Part shown: piece after piece, positions 39,800-48,560 of the stretch
Position numbering within the stretch: the first letter of the stretch is position 1
How the letters are laid out: every line of letters starts with the position of its first letter
Assembly (NCBI RefSeq): GCF_006974125.1
Contig: NZ_CP037858.1
Coordinates: 3,534,001-3,598,000 of the forward strand
Length of the DNA: 64,000 nucleotides
Reading direction: 5' to 3'
From: Stenotrophomonas maltophilia
Lineage (GTDB): Bacteria > Pseudomonadota > Gammaproteobacteria > Xanthomonadales > Xanthomonadaceae
The notes under the pieces: generated by a model
What the model saw: the letters and a program-made list of their open reading frames with translations, nothing else
Database searches by the model: none
Told to the model about the DNA's origin: nothing
Program-made: the position numbers and the translations under genes

Positions 39800-40142
39800 C
39801 GCACTTGCCTTCGCCACACTTGCCTTCGGCCGCCTTCTTGTCGCCGGTCTTGGCCTTGGCGCCAGCGGCCGCACCGGCAGCCTTGCCCTTGTCAGCACCG
39901 CACTTGCCTTCGGCGGTCTTGCCGTCGGCACCACACTTGCCTTCGGCATGCTTGGTCGCGTCAGCGGCCATCCTGGTGTCGGCGGCCTTGGCGTCGGTAC
40001 TGGCCTTGGCTGCCTGTCCGGCCACCAGGTAGCCTTGGGCGAGGTCGCTCATGCTCAGGGCCGAGGCACTGGCGGTCATGCCCAGGCCGGCGGCCAGGGC
40101 GGTAGCAGTCAGCAGGGACAGGGTCTTGTTGGAACTGCTCAT
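39786..40142 (-). CDS. hvfA: HvfA/bufferin-like precursor peptide with four EGKCG motifs
   Basis: A 118-residue secreted peptide. A signal peptide ([20 protein letters not shown]... to ASASALS, residues 1-30) is followed by [17 protein letters not shown] and a Lys/Ala/Gly-rich tail. The tail holds four EGKCG motifs with Cys at residues 70, 81, 109 and 114, the only cysteines. EGKCG is the substrate motif of DUF692 enzymes in the HvfA/oxazolin (bufferin) family, whose modified cysteines bind copper. AGGAG lies 9 bases before the ATG. Upstream, 40143-40300 holds AT-rich sequence (TGTAACAAATCTCACGAAAA on the minus strand) where a promoter is likely, but no known box is assigned. Confidence 0.9.
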   Translation of the reverse strand: MSSSNKTLSLLTATALAAGLGMTASASALSMSDLAQGYLVAGQAAKASTDAKAADTRMAADATKHAEGKCGADGKTAEGKCGADKGKAAGAAAGAKAKTGDKKAAEGKCGEGKCGGKH

Positions 40143-40300
40143 CGGTCTTACTCCTGGGTGGTGGGCAGGTGCCCGGGGTGAATCGATGGTGCAGCGATCC
40201 TACTCAACGAATCCTCGCCAAGAACTCAAATTTTCGTGAGATTTGTTACAGAAGCGGAGAACGGTAGCCGCGGCAGGGCATGCACGCCACGCGCGGCCCG

Positions 40301-40324
40301 GTAGATCCACGCCATGCGTGGATG
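40301..40324 (+). repeat. Single SMAG palindrome upstream of hvfA
   Basis: GTAGATCCACGCCATGCGTG followed by GATG: GTAG head with stem ATCCACGC/GCGTGGAT. Confidence 0.75.
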
Positions 40325-40340
40325 AATTCACGGAGAAACC

Positions 40341-40377
40341 CAAAAAAGAAGGCCGCTGTCACCAGGACAGCGGCCAC
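40341..40377 (-). terminator. Terminator of the pst-phoU operon
   Basis: On the minus strand GGCCGCTGTC-CTGGT-GACAGCGGCC, a 10-bp stem, followed by TTCTTTTTT. It lies about 33 bases after the phoU stop. Confidence 0.88.
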
Positions 40378-40409
40378 CTTGGAGTCGACTCCGGTGTTGC
40401 AGTGCAGCG

Positions 40410-41117
40410 TCAGGGCTGGCCGGTGCTGGAGGTCTCGTCGCGCTTCTCGCGCGGCGGCAGCGGCTGCTCGCCGTGCACCAGGAACCACACGTTCTCGGCG
40501 ATGTTGGTGGCGTGGTCACCCACGCGCTCCAGGTTCTTGGCCATGAACAGCAGGTGCGTGCACGGGGTGATGTTGCGCGGGTCTTCCATCATGTAGGTCA
40601 GCAGCTCGCGGAACAGCGCGGTGTACTGCGCGTCCAGGCGGGCGTCGTCCTCGCGCAGTTCCAGCGCGGCGTCGGCGTCGTTGTCGCGGTAGGCGGCAAT
40701 GGCGCGGCGCACCTGCTGCGCGGCCAGGCGGCCCAGCGCACGCAGGCCCTGGATCTGCGGCAGCGGCGGCACCTTGCCCAGCGCGATCGAACGCTTGGCC
40801 ACGTTCGCTGCATAGTCGCCGATGCGTTCGATGTCGGCCGGGATGCGCAGGCCGGCCAGGATCTCGCGCAGGTCGCGCGCCATCGGCCCACGCAGCGCCA
40901 GACGCATCACGTCATGGCTGATCTGCTGCTCAAGCGCATCGATCGCTTCGTCGTTGGCGATGATGCGATGGGCGGCGTTCTCGTCGCGCTTCTCGATCAC
41001 GTCCATCGCCGCTTCGAGCTGGGCGACGGCCATCTCGCCCATGCGCACGATTTCGGCCACCAGGCGCTGCTGCTCTTCGTCGTAGCTCTTGACGATGTGG
41101 TCGTTGGGAAGGTTCAT
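40410..41117 (-). CDS. phoU: Phosphate transport system regulator PhoU
   Basis: A 235-residue all-helical protein with two PhoU repeats. DDxxD/E metal-type motifs appear as RIIANDEAIDALEQQISHDV and RDNDADAALELREDDARLDA; DLREILAGLRIPADIERIGD and HLLFMAKNLERVGDHATNIA are the mirrored repeat signatures. It damps PhoR/PhoB signalling and PstSCAB transport when phosphate is plentiful. ATG 41117 starts the family homology (MNLPNDHIVKSYDEE); the open frame upstream was rejected. It follows pstB by 65 bases. Confidence 0.95.
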   Translation of the reverse strand: MNLPNDHIVKSYDEEQQRLVAEIVRMGEMAVAQLEAAMDVIEKRDENAAHRIIANDEAIDALEQQISHDVMRLALRGPMARDLREILAGLRIPADIERIGDYAANVAKRSIALGKVPPLPQIQGLRALGRLAAQQVRRAIAAYRDNDADAALELREDDARLDAQYTALFRELLTYMMEDPRNITPCTHLLFMAKNLERVGDHATNIAENVWFLVHGEQPLPPREKRDETSSTGQP

Positions 41118-41131
41118 GGTCTGCAATCCGG

Positions 41132-41157
41132 GTAGAGCCAGGCCATGCCTGGCTGGG
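41132..41157 (+). repeat. SMAG palindrome between pstB and phoU
   Basis: GTAGAGCCAGGCCATGCCTG followed by GCTGG: GTAG head with stem AGCCAGGC/GCCTGGCT. It is one of the few SMAG units lying inside an operon, where it may protect or separate the pstB and phoU transcripts. Confidence 0.72.
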
Positions 41158-41182
41158 ACATATGGCGAAGAAACAGCGTCGA

Positions 41183-42013
41183 TCAGCCGAAGCGACCGGT
41201 GATGTAGTCCTCGGTCTGCCGCTGCGACGGCTGCGAGAAGATCACTTCGGTGCGGTCGTGCTCGATCAGGTCGCCCAGGTACATGAAGGCGGTGTAGTCG
41301 GACACGCGCGCGGCCTGCTGCATGTTGTGGGTGACGATGACGATGGTGTACTCGTGCTTGAGCTCTTCCACCAGCTGTTCGATGCGGCTGGTCGAGATCG
41401 GGTCCAGCGCCGAGGTCGGCTCGTCCAGCAGCAACACCGACGGGCGCAGGGCCACGGCGCGGGCGATGCACAGGCGCTGCTGCTGGCCACCGGACAGGCC
41501 CAGTGCGCTCTGCCCCAGCTTGTCCTTCACTTCGTCCCACAGTGCGCCCTGGCGCAGCGCCTGCTCGACGCGGTCGGCCATGTCGGCCTTGCTCAGCTTC
41601 TCGTGGTGGCGGATGCCGTGGGCCACGTTCTCGAAGATGGTCATCGGGAACGGCACCGGCTTCTGGAACACCATGCCGACCTTGCTGCGCAAGCGGTTCA
41701 TCGGGTACTTCGGCGACAGGATGTTCTCGCCGTCCAGCAGCACCTCACCGCGCGCTTCCAGCTTCGGGTACAGCGCGTAGATGCGGTTGAAGATGCGCAG
41801 CAGGGTCGACTTGCCGCAACCGGAGGGACCGATCAGCGCGGTCACGCGCTTTTCCGGAATCTCCAGGTTGATGCCCTTCAGGGCGTGGAACTTGTCGTAG
41901 TAGAAGTCCAGTCCACGCGCAGCCAGCTTCACCGGCGACGGCGTGTGCAGGCTCTCGTGCGAGGACGGCACGGCGATGCGCTGCATCGGCACGGCGTTGG
42001 AAAGGTCGTTCAT
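41183..42013 (-). CDS. pstB: Phosphate ABC transporter ATPase PstB
   Basis: A roughly 276-residue cytoplasmic ATPase that powers phosphate uptake. Walker [10 protein letters not shown], signature [16 protein letters not shown] and Walker [16 protein letters not shown] are intact, and [20 protein letters not shown] is typical of PstB. ATG 42013 gives near-standard length; ATG 42040 overlaps the pstA stop by 8 bases and adds nine residues, so it is a real alternative. Third gene after pstC and pstA. Confidence 0.95.
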   Translation of the reverse strand: MNDLSNAVPMQRIAVPSSHESLHTPSPVKLAARGLDFYYDKFHALKGINLEIPEKRVTALIGPSGCGKSTLLRIFNRIYALYPKLEARGEVLLDGENILSPKYPMNRLRSKVGMVFQKPVPFPMTIFENVAHGIRHHEKLSKADMADRVEQALRQGALWDEVKDKLGQSALGLSGGQQQRLCIARAVALRPSVLLLDEPTSALDPISTSRIEQLVEELKHEYTIVIVTHNMQQAARVSDYTAFMYLGDLIEHDRTEVIFSQPSQRQTEDYITGRFG

Positions 42014-42032
42014 GGCGTTATCCACGGAAAGG

Positions 42033-42896
42033 TCAGTCATGGGAGATACGGTTGCGCAGCAGGATGCCGCGGGCGGCAAGGCTGACCAGCAACACGAAGA
42101 CAGTCAGCACCAGGGCACCGGCCCAGGCCAGAACCTGCCAGGATTCATACGGGCTGCCGGCGAACTGGTTCATCACCACCGGCACCGAGGCCATCGGCTG
42201 GAAGATGTTGTTGTTCCAGTACTGGTTGCCGAAGGCGGTGAACAGCAGCGGCGCGGTTTCGCCGGAGATGCGGGCCAGCGCCAGCAGGATGCCGGTGATG
42301 ATGCCGGCCGAGGCACTGCGGTACAGCACCTGCACGATCACCTTCCACTGCGGGATGCCCAGCGACAGGGCCGCCTCACGCATCTGCGAGGGCACCAGGC
42401 GCAGCATCTCGTCGGTGGTGCGCACCACCACCGGCAGCACGATGAAGGCCAGCGACAGGGCACCGGCAAACGCCGAGAAGTTGCCGCCGGTCTGCATCAC
42501 GTACAGGGTGTAGACGAACAGGCCCAGCACGATGGACGGGGCCGACAGCAGGATGTCGTTGACGAAGCGGACCACGGTGCCGGCCTTGCGGGCGTTGCCG
42601 TACTCGGCCAGCCAGGTGCCGGCCAGCACGCCCAGCGGGGTGCCGATGCCGATCGCCAGCGCACACATCACGGCACTGCCGAAGAAGGCGTTGGCGAGGC
42701 CGCCTTCCTGCATCGGCGGCGGCGTCATCTTGGTGAAGAGATCCCAGTTGATGCCGGCCAGGCCCTTGGAGGCCAGGGTGAACAGGATCCAGCCCAGGAA
42801 GAACAGGCCGAACAGCGCAGTGGCGCAGGAGGCGGTGATCGCAACGACATTGCCGATGCGGCGGCGCAGGTACAAGGAATCAGCGGTGGTGGACAT
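42033..42896 (-). CDS. pstA: Phosphate ABC transporter permease PstA
   Basis: A 287-residue inner-membrane permease with six hydrophobic segments and the binding-protein-dependent transport loop ([20 protein letters not shown], the EAA motif). It pairs with PstC to form the phosphate channel. The ATG at 42896 overlaps the pstC stop (TGATG). Confidence 0.95.
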   Translation of the reverse strand: MSTTADSLYLRRRIGNVVAITASCATALFGLFFLGWILFTLASKGLAGINWDLFTKMTPPPMQEGGLANAFFGSAVMCALAIGIGTPLGVLAGTWLAEYGNARKAGTVVRFVNDILLSAPSIVLGLFVYTLYVMQTGGNFSAFAGALSLAFIVLPVVVRTTDEMLRLVPSQMREAALSLGIPQWKVIVQVLYRSASAGIITGILLALARISGETAPLLFTAFGNQYWNNNIFQPMASVPVVMNQFAGSPYESWQVLAWAGALVLTVFVLLVSLAARGILLRNRISHD

Positions 42897-43864
42897 CAGT
42901 TGCCCTCCTTGCGGGACAGGCGCATCAACATCAGGCGGGCGATGGCCAGCACCACGAAGGTGACGATGAACAGGACGAAGCCGAGCAGCAGCAGGGCCGA
43001 GCGGTAGGTTTCAGTGGCTTCGCCGAAATCGTTGGCGATCAGCGCGGCGATGGTGGTGCCCGGTTCCAGCAGCGACGGCGACAGGCGCACGCTGTTGCCG
43101 ATCACGAAGGCCACCGCCATCGTCTCGCCCAGGGCGCGGCCGAGGCCGAGGAAGATGCCGCCGATCACCGCCGAGCGGGTGTAGGGCAGGACGATGTCCC
43201 AGCTCACTTCCCACTTGGTGGAGCCCAGCGCGTAGGCCGATTCCTTCAGGCGGGTCGGCACGGTCAGGAACACTTCGCGCATCACCGAGGAGATGAACGG
43301 AATGACCATGATGGCCAGCACGAAACCGGCGGTGAGCATGCCGATGCCCAGCGGCGGGCCCTGGAACAGCGGGCCGATGATCGGCATCTCGCCCAGGGTT
43401 TCGTTGAGGAACGGGGTGACGTACTCGGTCATCACCGGCACCAGCACGAACAGGCCCCACATGCCGTAGATGATCGAGGGAATGCCGGCCAGCAGTTCGA
43501 TGGCGGTACCGACCGGGCCACGCAGCCAGCGCGGCGCGACTTCGGTGAGGAAGAAGGCGATGCCGAAGCTGACCGGCACGGCGATGACCATCGCGATGAG
43601 CGCGGTGACCAGGGTGCCGTAGATCGGGGCGAGGGCGCCGAACTTGTTTTCGACCGGATTCCAGTCGGCGGAGAAGAAGAAGCTCAGGCCCTGCATCTGC
43701 AGGGCATGGCGGCCGCCCCACAGCATCGACAGCGCGGCGCAGGCCAGGGCGATCAGGACGAAGATGACGGTGCCGACCAGCACCCATCGGAACAGTTTGT
43801 CGTTGCGGGCATCACGCGCATCACGCGTGGACGGGGCGGCTACAGGCTGGGCGATGGCATTCAT
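42896..43864 (-). CDS. pstC: Phosphate ABC transporter permease PstC
   Basis: A 322-residue inner-membrane permease with six hydrophobic segments. LLAGIPSIIYGMWGLFVLVP is the PstC signature, and VPTRLKESAYALGSTKWEVS the EAA loop facing the ATPase. It begins 82 bases after pstS; that gap contains a hairpin (CGGTGCCCGC/GCGGGCACCG, 43913-43937) that could stabilise the pstS message and lower expression of the downstream genes. Confidence 0.95.
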   Translation of the reverse strand: MNAIAQPVAAPSTRDARDARNDKLFRWVLVGTVIFVLIALACAALSMLWGGRHALQMQGLSFFFSADWNPVENKFGALAPIYGTLVTALIAMVIAVPVSFGIAFFLTEVAPRWLRGPVGTAIELLAGIPSIIYGMWGLFVLVPVMTEYVTPFLNETLGEMPIIGPLFQGPPLGIGMLTAGFVLAIMVIPFISSVMREVFLTVPTRLKESAYALGSTKWEVSWDIVLPYTRSAVIGGIFLGLGRALGETMAVAFVIGNSVRLSPSLLEPGTTIAALIANDFGEATETYRSALLLLGFVLFIVTFVVLAIARLMLMRLSRKEGN

Positions 43865-43912
43865 GGGGACGGCAGGGCCAGGAAGGGGCGGGGCGGCACG
43901 GCGTGGAAGCGG

Positions 43913-43937
43913 CGGTGCCCGCGCGGGGCGGGCACCG
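43913..43937 (-). other. Intercistronic hairpin between pstS and pstC
   Basis: CGGTGCCCGC pairs with GCGGGCACCG (10 bp, 5-base loop) without a T tract. It is likely to be an mRNA-processing or stabilising structure and not a terminator, allowing more PstS than PstCAB. Confidence 0.5.
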
Positions 43938-43946
43938 TCGTGTCCA

Positions 43947-45035
43947 TCACTTCAGGTCGGACGCCCAGTAGGCCTCGATCTGCTTGACCAGTTCGGCCGG
44001 CAGCGGCACGTAGTGCAGCTCGTTGGCCTGGGCCTGGCCGTTTTCGAAGGCCCACTTGAAGAAGGCCAGGGTGTCCTGGTTGCGCTTGGCGTCCTTCGGC
44101 TGCTTCTGCATGAGCATGAAGTTGGTGGCGGTGATCGGCCACGCCTGCTCGCCCGGTGCGTTGGTGATGACCAGGTTGAAGTCCTTGGCGCTGGCCCAGT
44201 CGGCGCTGGCGGCTGCAGCGGCGAAGGTTTCCGCGCTCGGCTCGACCCAGTTGCCGGCCGCGTTCTGCATGGCGGTGTACGGCATGCCGTTCTGCAGCGC
44301 ATAGGCCAGTTCGACGTAGCCGATCGAACCCTTGATCTGCTTCACGTAGGAAGCAACGCCTTCGTTGCCCTTGCCACCAACGCCGTCCGGCCACTGCACC
44401 GAGGTGCCTTCGCCGACCTTGCTCTTCCACTCCGGGCTGACCTTGGACAGGTAGTTGGAGAAGTTGAAGGTGGTGCCCGAACCATCCGAACGGTGGACCA
44501 GGGTGATCTTGCCGTCCGGCAGCTTCACGCCCGGGTTGGCGGCGACGATGGCCGGATCGTTCCAGGTCTTGACCTTGCCCAGGAAGATGTCGGCCAGCAG
44601 GGCGCCGCTCAGGCGCAGCTTGCCGGCTTCCAGGCCTTCGATGTTGACCACCGGCACCACGCCGCCGATGGCGGACGGGAACTGCGCCAGGCCGGCCTGG
44701 GCCAGCTCTTCGCTGCTCAGCGGCTTGTCGGAGGAACCGAAGTCGACGGTGCCGGCCTTGATCTGGGCGATACCGCCGCCCGAGCCGATCGACTGGTAGT
44801 TGATCTTGGCGCCGGTGCTGGCGTTGTAGTCAGCCGACCACTTGGAGACCAGCGGGAAGATGAAGGACGCGCCCGCGCCGGACACTTCGGCGGTCACCTT
44901 GGCACCGGCAGCGGCCGGGGCAGCGGCACCGTCGGCAGCCGGCTGCTGCGCGGCCTGCTTGTCGCCACCGCAGGCCGACAGGCCCAGGGCGATGGCCAGG
45001 GAAAGGGCGGCAAGGCCGGCCGAGTGCAGTTTCAT
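43947..45035 (-). CDS. pstS: Phosphate-binding lipoprotein PstS (first paralogue)
   Basis: A 362-residue periplasmic phosphate receptor. The signal peptide ends in a lipobox (ALGLSACGG), then an Ala/Pro-rich linker and the binding domain: VSGAGASFIFPLVSKWSADY, GSGGGIAQIKAGTVDFGSSD and VHRSDGSGTTFNFSNYLSKV bind phosphate. ATG 45035 has GGAG 5 bases upstream; the GTG at 45041 overlaps that box and is less likely. It heads pstSCAB-phoU and has a Pho-box-like site about 70 bases upstream. A second, non-lipidated paralogue lies upstream. Confidence 0.95.
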   Translation of the reverse strand: MKLHSAGLAALSLAIALGLSACGGDKQAAQQPAADGAAAPAAAGAKVTAEVSGAGASFIFPLVSKWSADYNASTGAKINYQSIGSGGGIAQIKAGTVDFGSSDKPLSSEELAQAGLAQFPSAIGGVVPVVNIEGLEAGKLRLSGALLADIFLGKVKTWNDPAIVAANPGVKLPDGKITLVHRSDGSGTTFNFSNYLSKVSPEWKSKVGEGTSVQWPDGVGGKGNEGVASYVKQIKGSIGYVELAYALQNGMPYTAMQNAAGNWVEPSAETFAAAAASADWASAKDFNLVITNAPGEQAWPITATNFMLMQKQPKDAKRNQDTLAFFKWAFENGQAQANELHYVPLPAELVKQIEAYWASDLK

Positions 45036-45098
45036 GGTCACTCCATAGCGGGGAAGAGCCGACGTGGTCGGCGGATGCGGCTATGAAATGATGTTTTT

Positions 45099-45125
45099 GT
45101 TACAGCCGTATTACGACCATGACAG
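45099..45125 (-). promoter_or_regulatory. Pho-box-like site upstream of pstS
   Basis: On the minus strand CTGTCATGGTCGTAATACGG followed by CTGTAAC. CTGTCAT and CTGTAAC match PhoB half-sites, and a weak half-site lies between them. Position is about 65-90 bases before the start codon. Confidence 0.6.
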
Positions 45126-45233
45126 AGGTGTCCCGGATCACGTTCTGACAAGGGTTTCACAGGGTTGGCGCCGATCCGGCAGGTGCCGGGAAACCCCCGA
45201 TCTGCGCACCGATATGACGGTCGGTTGGCCCTT

Positions 45234-45331
45234 GTAGAGTCGAGCCATACTCGACTGCTCCCTGCCCTCGGTAGGTGCGGACCGTTGGTCCGCACGCTCC
45301 AGCACCCAGCCGAGCATGGGCTCGGCTCTAC
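45234..45331. repeat. Cluster of three SMAG palindromes
   Basis: Units at 45234-45257 (GTAGAGTCGAGCCATACTCG...), 45271-45296 (GTAGGTGCGGACCGTTGGTC...) and, inverted, 45307-45331 (minus strand GTAGAGCCGAGCCCATGCTC...). Three different stem subtypes lie within 100 bases between the two pstS genes. Confidence 0.75.
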
Positions 45332-45398
45332 AAACGCTCCTGCCTTTGCTTCTGCCTTCCATGACCCCACCGCGCCCCCGATGAACTGTCGAGAGGCG

Positions 45399-45572
45399 GT
45401 GGGCCAGGGCGTGCAGGACCGTCCACGGCATGGATGCCGTGGCCGAGCCCCCAGGGGTGAGGGCGGTTTGCCTGCGAGGCACTGCCTCGCAAGCGCCCGA
45501 ACGCACAGCCGCCAGCGGCTGGGCCGGACCGCGGAGCGGGGTTTACGGCGTGTCCTGCACGCCCTGGCCCAC
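45399..45572 (+). repeat. Nested-palindrome element, copy 3, with insertion in hairpin B
   Basis: Outer arms 45399-45419 and 45552-45572 are perfectly complementary over 21 bp, with a sequence unlike the other copies. Hairpin A is CCACGGC-ATGGAT-GCCGTGG (45423-45442). Hairpin B is split: its CCC side and GGG side are separated by about 90 extra bases (roughly 45456-45538) that contain two hairpins of their own (GCGAGGC/GCCTCGC and CAGCCGC/GCGGCTG). The conserved TTTACGGCG then precedes the outer arm. It lies between the two pstS genes. Confidence 0.68.
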
Positions 45573-45638
45573 TGACTCACCCACGGATCAACGCAGGCGC
45601 AAACGCTCTTCACGACCAACCCCGAAAAAACAAGAAGA

Positions 45639-45663
45639 GCGCGAGATCTCGAGGATCTCGCGC
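45639..45663 (-). terminator. Probable terminator of the second pstS gene
   Basis: GCGCGAGATC pairs with GATCTCGCGC (10 bp, 5-base loop). On the minus strand it is followed by TCTTCTTGTTTTTT. A second hairpin (GGGATCGGCGGG with CCCGCCGACCCC, 45670-45702) lies between it and the stop codon. Confidence 0.72.
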
Positions 45664-45722
45664 CCGGGTGGGATCGGCGGGGGAGAGAGGACCCGCCGAC
45701 CCCGTTCCTGCGGGGGGAACGC

Positions 45723-46739
45723 TTACTTCAGGTTCTGCGACCAGTAGGTCTCGATCTGGCGGACCAGGCTGTCCGGCAGCGGCACGTAGTCCAGCTGGCG
45801 GGCCTGGGCGTCGCCGCTCTTGTAGACCCAGCGGAAGAACTCCTGGGTGGCCTTGCCGTTGGCAGCGTTCTTCGGCTTCTTGTGCACCAGGATGAAGTTG
45901 GTGGCGGTGATCGGCCAGGACTCGGCGCCGGGGGCGTTGGTCATCACCAGGTAGAAGTCCTTGGCGCTGGCCCAGTCGGCGCTGGCAGCGGCGGCGGCGA
46001 ACGACGCGTCGCTCGGCTGCACGAAGCGGCCGGCGGCATTCTTCATCGCGGTGTACGACAGCTTGTTCTGCAGCGCGTAGGACAGTTCGACGTAGCCGAT
46101 GCCGCCCTTGATCTGCTTCACGTAGGCAGCAACGCCTTCGTTGCCCTTGCCGCCGATGCCGGCCGGCCACTGGACCGAGGTGCCTTCACCGACCGAGCTC
46201 TTCCACTCCGGGCTGACCTTGGACAGGTAGTTGACGAAGTTGAAGGTGGTGCCCGAGCCGTCCGAACGGTGCACGACGGTGATCTTGGCGCTCGGCAGGG
46301 TCACGCCCGGGTTCAGCGCGGCGATGGCCGGGTCGTTCCAGGTCTTGATCTTGCCCAGGAAGATGTTGGCCAGCACGGTGCCGTCCAGCTTCAGTGCGCC
46401 CGGGGCGATGCCGGCCACGTTGACCACCGGCACCACGCCGCCGATCACCGACGGGAACTGCGCCAGGCCCGAAGCGGCCAGTTCTTCCGGCTTCAGCGGG
46501 GCGTCGGAGGAGCCGAAATCAACGGTCTTGGCCTTGATCTGGGCGATACCACCGCCGGAGCCGATCGACTGGTAGTTGACCTTGTTGCTGGTGGCGGCGT
46601 TGTAGTCGGCCGACCACTTCGACATCACCGGGTAGATGAACGAGGCGCCCGCGCCGGTGATTTCAGCGGCGTTGGCGGCGAACACGGACGACGCTGCGAA
46701 GACGGCAACGGCAACGCGCGACTTGAAGGCGTGGATCAC
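45723..46739 (-). CDS. pstS: Phosphate-binding protein PstS, second paralogue (not lipidated)
   Basis: A 338-residue periplasmic phosphate receptor about as similar to the first PstS as paralogues usually are: ITGAGASFIYPVMSKWSADY, GSGGGIAQIKAKTVDFGSSD and VHRSDGSGTTFNFVNYLSKV are near-identical. It has an ordinary signal peptide ending FAANAAE with no lipobox, so it is probably soluble. GTG 46739 was chosen because AGGAG lies 8 bases upstream; the ATG at 46835 lies within the Pho-box region and would add a non-signal extension. It is a separate unit with its own terminator and Pho box. Confidence 0.93.
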   Translation of the reverse strand: MIHAFKSRVAVAVFAASSVFAANAAEITGAGASFIYPVMSKWSADYNAATSNKVNYQSIGSGGGIAQIKAKTVDFGSSDAPLKPEELAASGLAQFPSVIGGVVPVVNVAGIAPGALKLDGTVLANIFLGKIKTWNDPAIAALNPGVTLPSAKITVVHRSDGSGTTFNFVNYLSKVSPEWKSSVGEGTSVQWPAGIGGKGNEGVAAYVKQIKGGIGYVELSYALQNKLSYTAMKNAAGRFVQPSDASFAAAAASADWASAKDFYLVMTNAPGAESWPITATNFILVHKKPKNAANGKATQEFFRWVYKSGDAQARQLDYVPLPDSLVRQIETYWSQNLK

Positions 46740-46826
46740 GGGGTGGCTCCTGGGTTGATTGGGATGCGGGGTTACCCGCCCGGCGCACATTCCATAACGG
46801 TTCGATGACAGCGCAGGGACCGTTGT

Positions 46827-46844
46827 ATGACGCAACCGTTACAG
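46827..46844 (-). promoter_or_regulatory. Pho box upstream of the second pstS
   Basis: On the minus strand CTGTAACGGTTGCGTCAT: two 7-base half-sites spaced 11 bases apart, close to the consensus CTGTCAT-N4-CTGTCAT. A further CTGTAAC lies 15 bases upstream and CTGTCAT lies downstream near 46804-46811. Confidence 0.7.
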
Positions 46845-47139
46845 CGCTGGCCGTTACAGCTGCGGCGGTGTCCGTGAAGGATTGGCGCGCGGTCGAGGGG
46901 CGGCAGGGGGGCGCGCCGCCCTCCTCTATATGTCGCTGTCGGAGCCTCCACGCTGGCGCGCACGCATCCCGGGAATGGGCATCCGGCAGCGATGCCATGT
47001 CCCGCACCGGGATGCATGGTGCCGCGTTGCGTGTTGAAGCGGATACATCACGCCATGTGCCGCAAGGCCTCGACACAGATGCCGGCGCAAATGCGTCGTC
47101 CGCATGACCGCACGAAGAAACCTGTGTTTGGTGCGCAGT

Positions 47140-47157
47140 TTGTCATTCGACTGTCAT
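47140..47157 (+). promoter_or_regulatory. Pho box upstream of the porin gene
   Basis: TTGTCATTCGACTGTCAT: two near-consensus half-sites 11 bases apart, about 90 bases before the start codon, followed by GGTTTTAACGG as a possible third half. This is the best Pho box match in the window. Confidence 0.8.
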
Positions 47158-47246
47158 GGTTTTAACGGAACGTTCGCAAAACGCTTGACCGGCCTGCCGG
47201 CGTGGCGTTCTGCCCAAGCCATTCCAACCCTCTGGAGAGATCCAAA

Positions 47247-48479
47247 ATGCGTTCCCATTTGCTCGCCGCCGCGGTCGTTGCAAGCCTCGGTCTGGTTTCC
47301 GCCGACGCCTTCGCAGCCCCCGCCAGCTCGGGCGTATCCCAGGCACAGCTGCAGCAGCTGCAGGCACAGATCGCCGCGCTGCAGGCCCAGGTCCAGCAGT
47401 TGCAGAACGATTCGCAGGCGCTGCAGGCGCAGTCCGACGCGCAGTCCGAAGTGAACATCACCCAGGCGCAGGCGCTGGAAGGTGCACAGAAGACCCAGAC
47501 CAGCGTCGACAAGCTGGCCAAGCTGGTCAATGACAACAAGATCGGCGGTCGCATGTTCTTCGACCTGACCAACATCGACAAGACCAGCAACGGCAAGGAC
47601 ACCGCCGCCAGCGGCACCGGTCTGGACGTCAAGCGCTTCTACCTGACCGTCGACCACAAGTTCAACGACATCTGGTCGGCGAACCTGACCACCGACTTCC
47701 AGTACAGCTCGGCCATCGGCAACACCGAACTGTTCGTCAAGAAGGCCTACGTGCAGGGCAGCTTCGACCCGGCCTTCAACCTGCGCGTCGGTGCCGCCGA
47801 CATGCCGTGGATCCCGTACGTCGAGAAGTTCTACGGCATGCGCTATGTCGAGAACACCCTGACCGACCGCCTGAAGTATGGCAACTCGTCCGACTGGGGC
47901 CTGCATGGCTTCGGCAACCTGGGCAACAACTTCAACTACGCCGTCTCGGTGGTGTCCGGCGCCGGCTACAAGAACCCGACCCGCAGCAAGGGCATGGACG
48001 TGGAAGGCCGCGTGGCCTACACCCCGAACGAGAACTTCGTGGTTGCCGTCGGTGGCTACAGCGGCAAGCTGGGCAAGGAAACCGACATCCAGAGTTCCGA
48101 GAACACCTACACCCGCGCCAACGCGATGGTGGCCTACGCCAGCAGCGACTTCCGCGTCGGTGGCGAGTACTTCCAGGCCAAGAACCTCAACAACGTGATG
48201 ACCGTTGCCACCGACAAGTCCAGCGGCTGGTCGGTGTGGGGCAGCGTGCGCGTGACCGATGGCGGCATCAACGTGTTCGGTCGTTACGATGACACCGACG
48301 TCAGCAAGACCCTGGACCCGACCTTGAGCGACAAGTACTGGAACGTCGGCGTCGAGTTCCCGGTCATGAAGAACCTCAAGCTGTCGACCGTGTACAAATA
48401 CACGCACCTGGCCAACGCCGGCGACAAGAAGAACGACAAGACCAAGGAATTCGGCGTATGGGGCGACCTGTCGTTCTGA
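47247..48479 (+). CDS. Pho-regulated outer-membrane porin (OprO/OprP-like)
   Basis: A 410-residue outer-membrane protein. A signal peptide (MRSHLLAAAVVASLGLVSAD...FA) is followed by a Gln/Ala heptad coiled coil (residues about 30-80: AQLQQLQAQIAALQAQVQQL). A beta-barrel with alternating strands then ends in Phe (GVWGDLSF), as porins do. KKAYVQGSFDPAFNLRVGAA and GMRYVENTLTDRLKYGNSSD resemble phosphate-selective porin (OprP/OprO) strands. With a strong Pho box upstream and pstS divergent, a phosphate or polyphosphate channel is likely, but selectivity cannot be read from sequence. GGAGAG lies before ATG 47247. Confidence 0.87.
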   Translation: MRSHLLAAAVVASLGLVSADAFAAPASSGVSQAQLQQLQAQIAALQAQVQQLQNDSQALQAQSDAQSEVNITQAQALEGAQKTQTSVDKLAKLVNDNKIGGRMFFDLTNIDKTSNGKDTAASGTGLDVKRFYLTVDHKFNDIWSANLTTDFQYSSAIGNTELFVKKAYVQGSFDPAFNLRVGAADMPWIPYVEKFYGMRYVENTLTDRLKYGNSSDWGLHGFGNLGNNFNYAVSVVSGAGYKNPTRSKGMDVEGRVAYTPNENFVVAVGGYSGKLGKETDIQSSENTYTRANAMVAYASSDFRVGGEYFQAKNLNNVMTVATDKSSGWSVWGSVRVTDGGINVFGRYDDTDVSKTLDPTLSDKYWNVGVEFPVMKNLKLSTVYKYTHLANAGDKKNDKTKEFGVWGDLSF

Positions 48480-48508
48480 TCTCCTGAAGCACGCTTGTCC
48501 TGAAACAC

Positions 48509-48535
48509 AGACGGCGGGCCTCGTGCCCGCCGTCT
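48509..48535. terminator. Bidirectional terminator between porin and nth
   Basis: AGACGGCGGGC-CTCGT-GCCCGCCGTCT, an 11-bp perfect stem followed by TCGTTT. It serves the convergent porin and nth genes. Confidence 0.8.
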
Positions 48536-48560
48536 TCGTTTGGTCACAACAGAGACTGCG

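Larger units (their letters stand above)
46740..47246. other. Divergent promoter region between the second pstS and the porin gene
   Basis: 507 bases without a convincing gene. It holds Pho-box-like sites facing each way (46827-46844 and 47140-47157). The middle (46870-47100) shows nothing I can assign; small frames there lack ribosome binding sites and family features. Confidence 0.6.

Noticed and set aside
45234..45331. CRISPR-like repeat clusters
   Set aside because: Repeat units are palindromic SMAG elements of different subtypes with irregular spacing and mixed orientation; no cas genes are present.
46740..46835. ATG 46835 as the start of the second pstS
   Set aside because: It would place the Pho box inside the coding sequence and add a leader without signal-peptide character; GTG 46739 has AGGAG at proper spacing.
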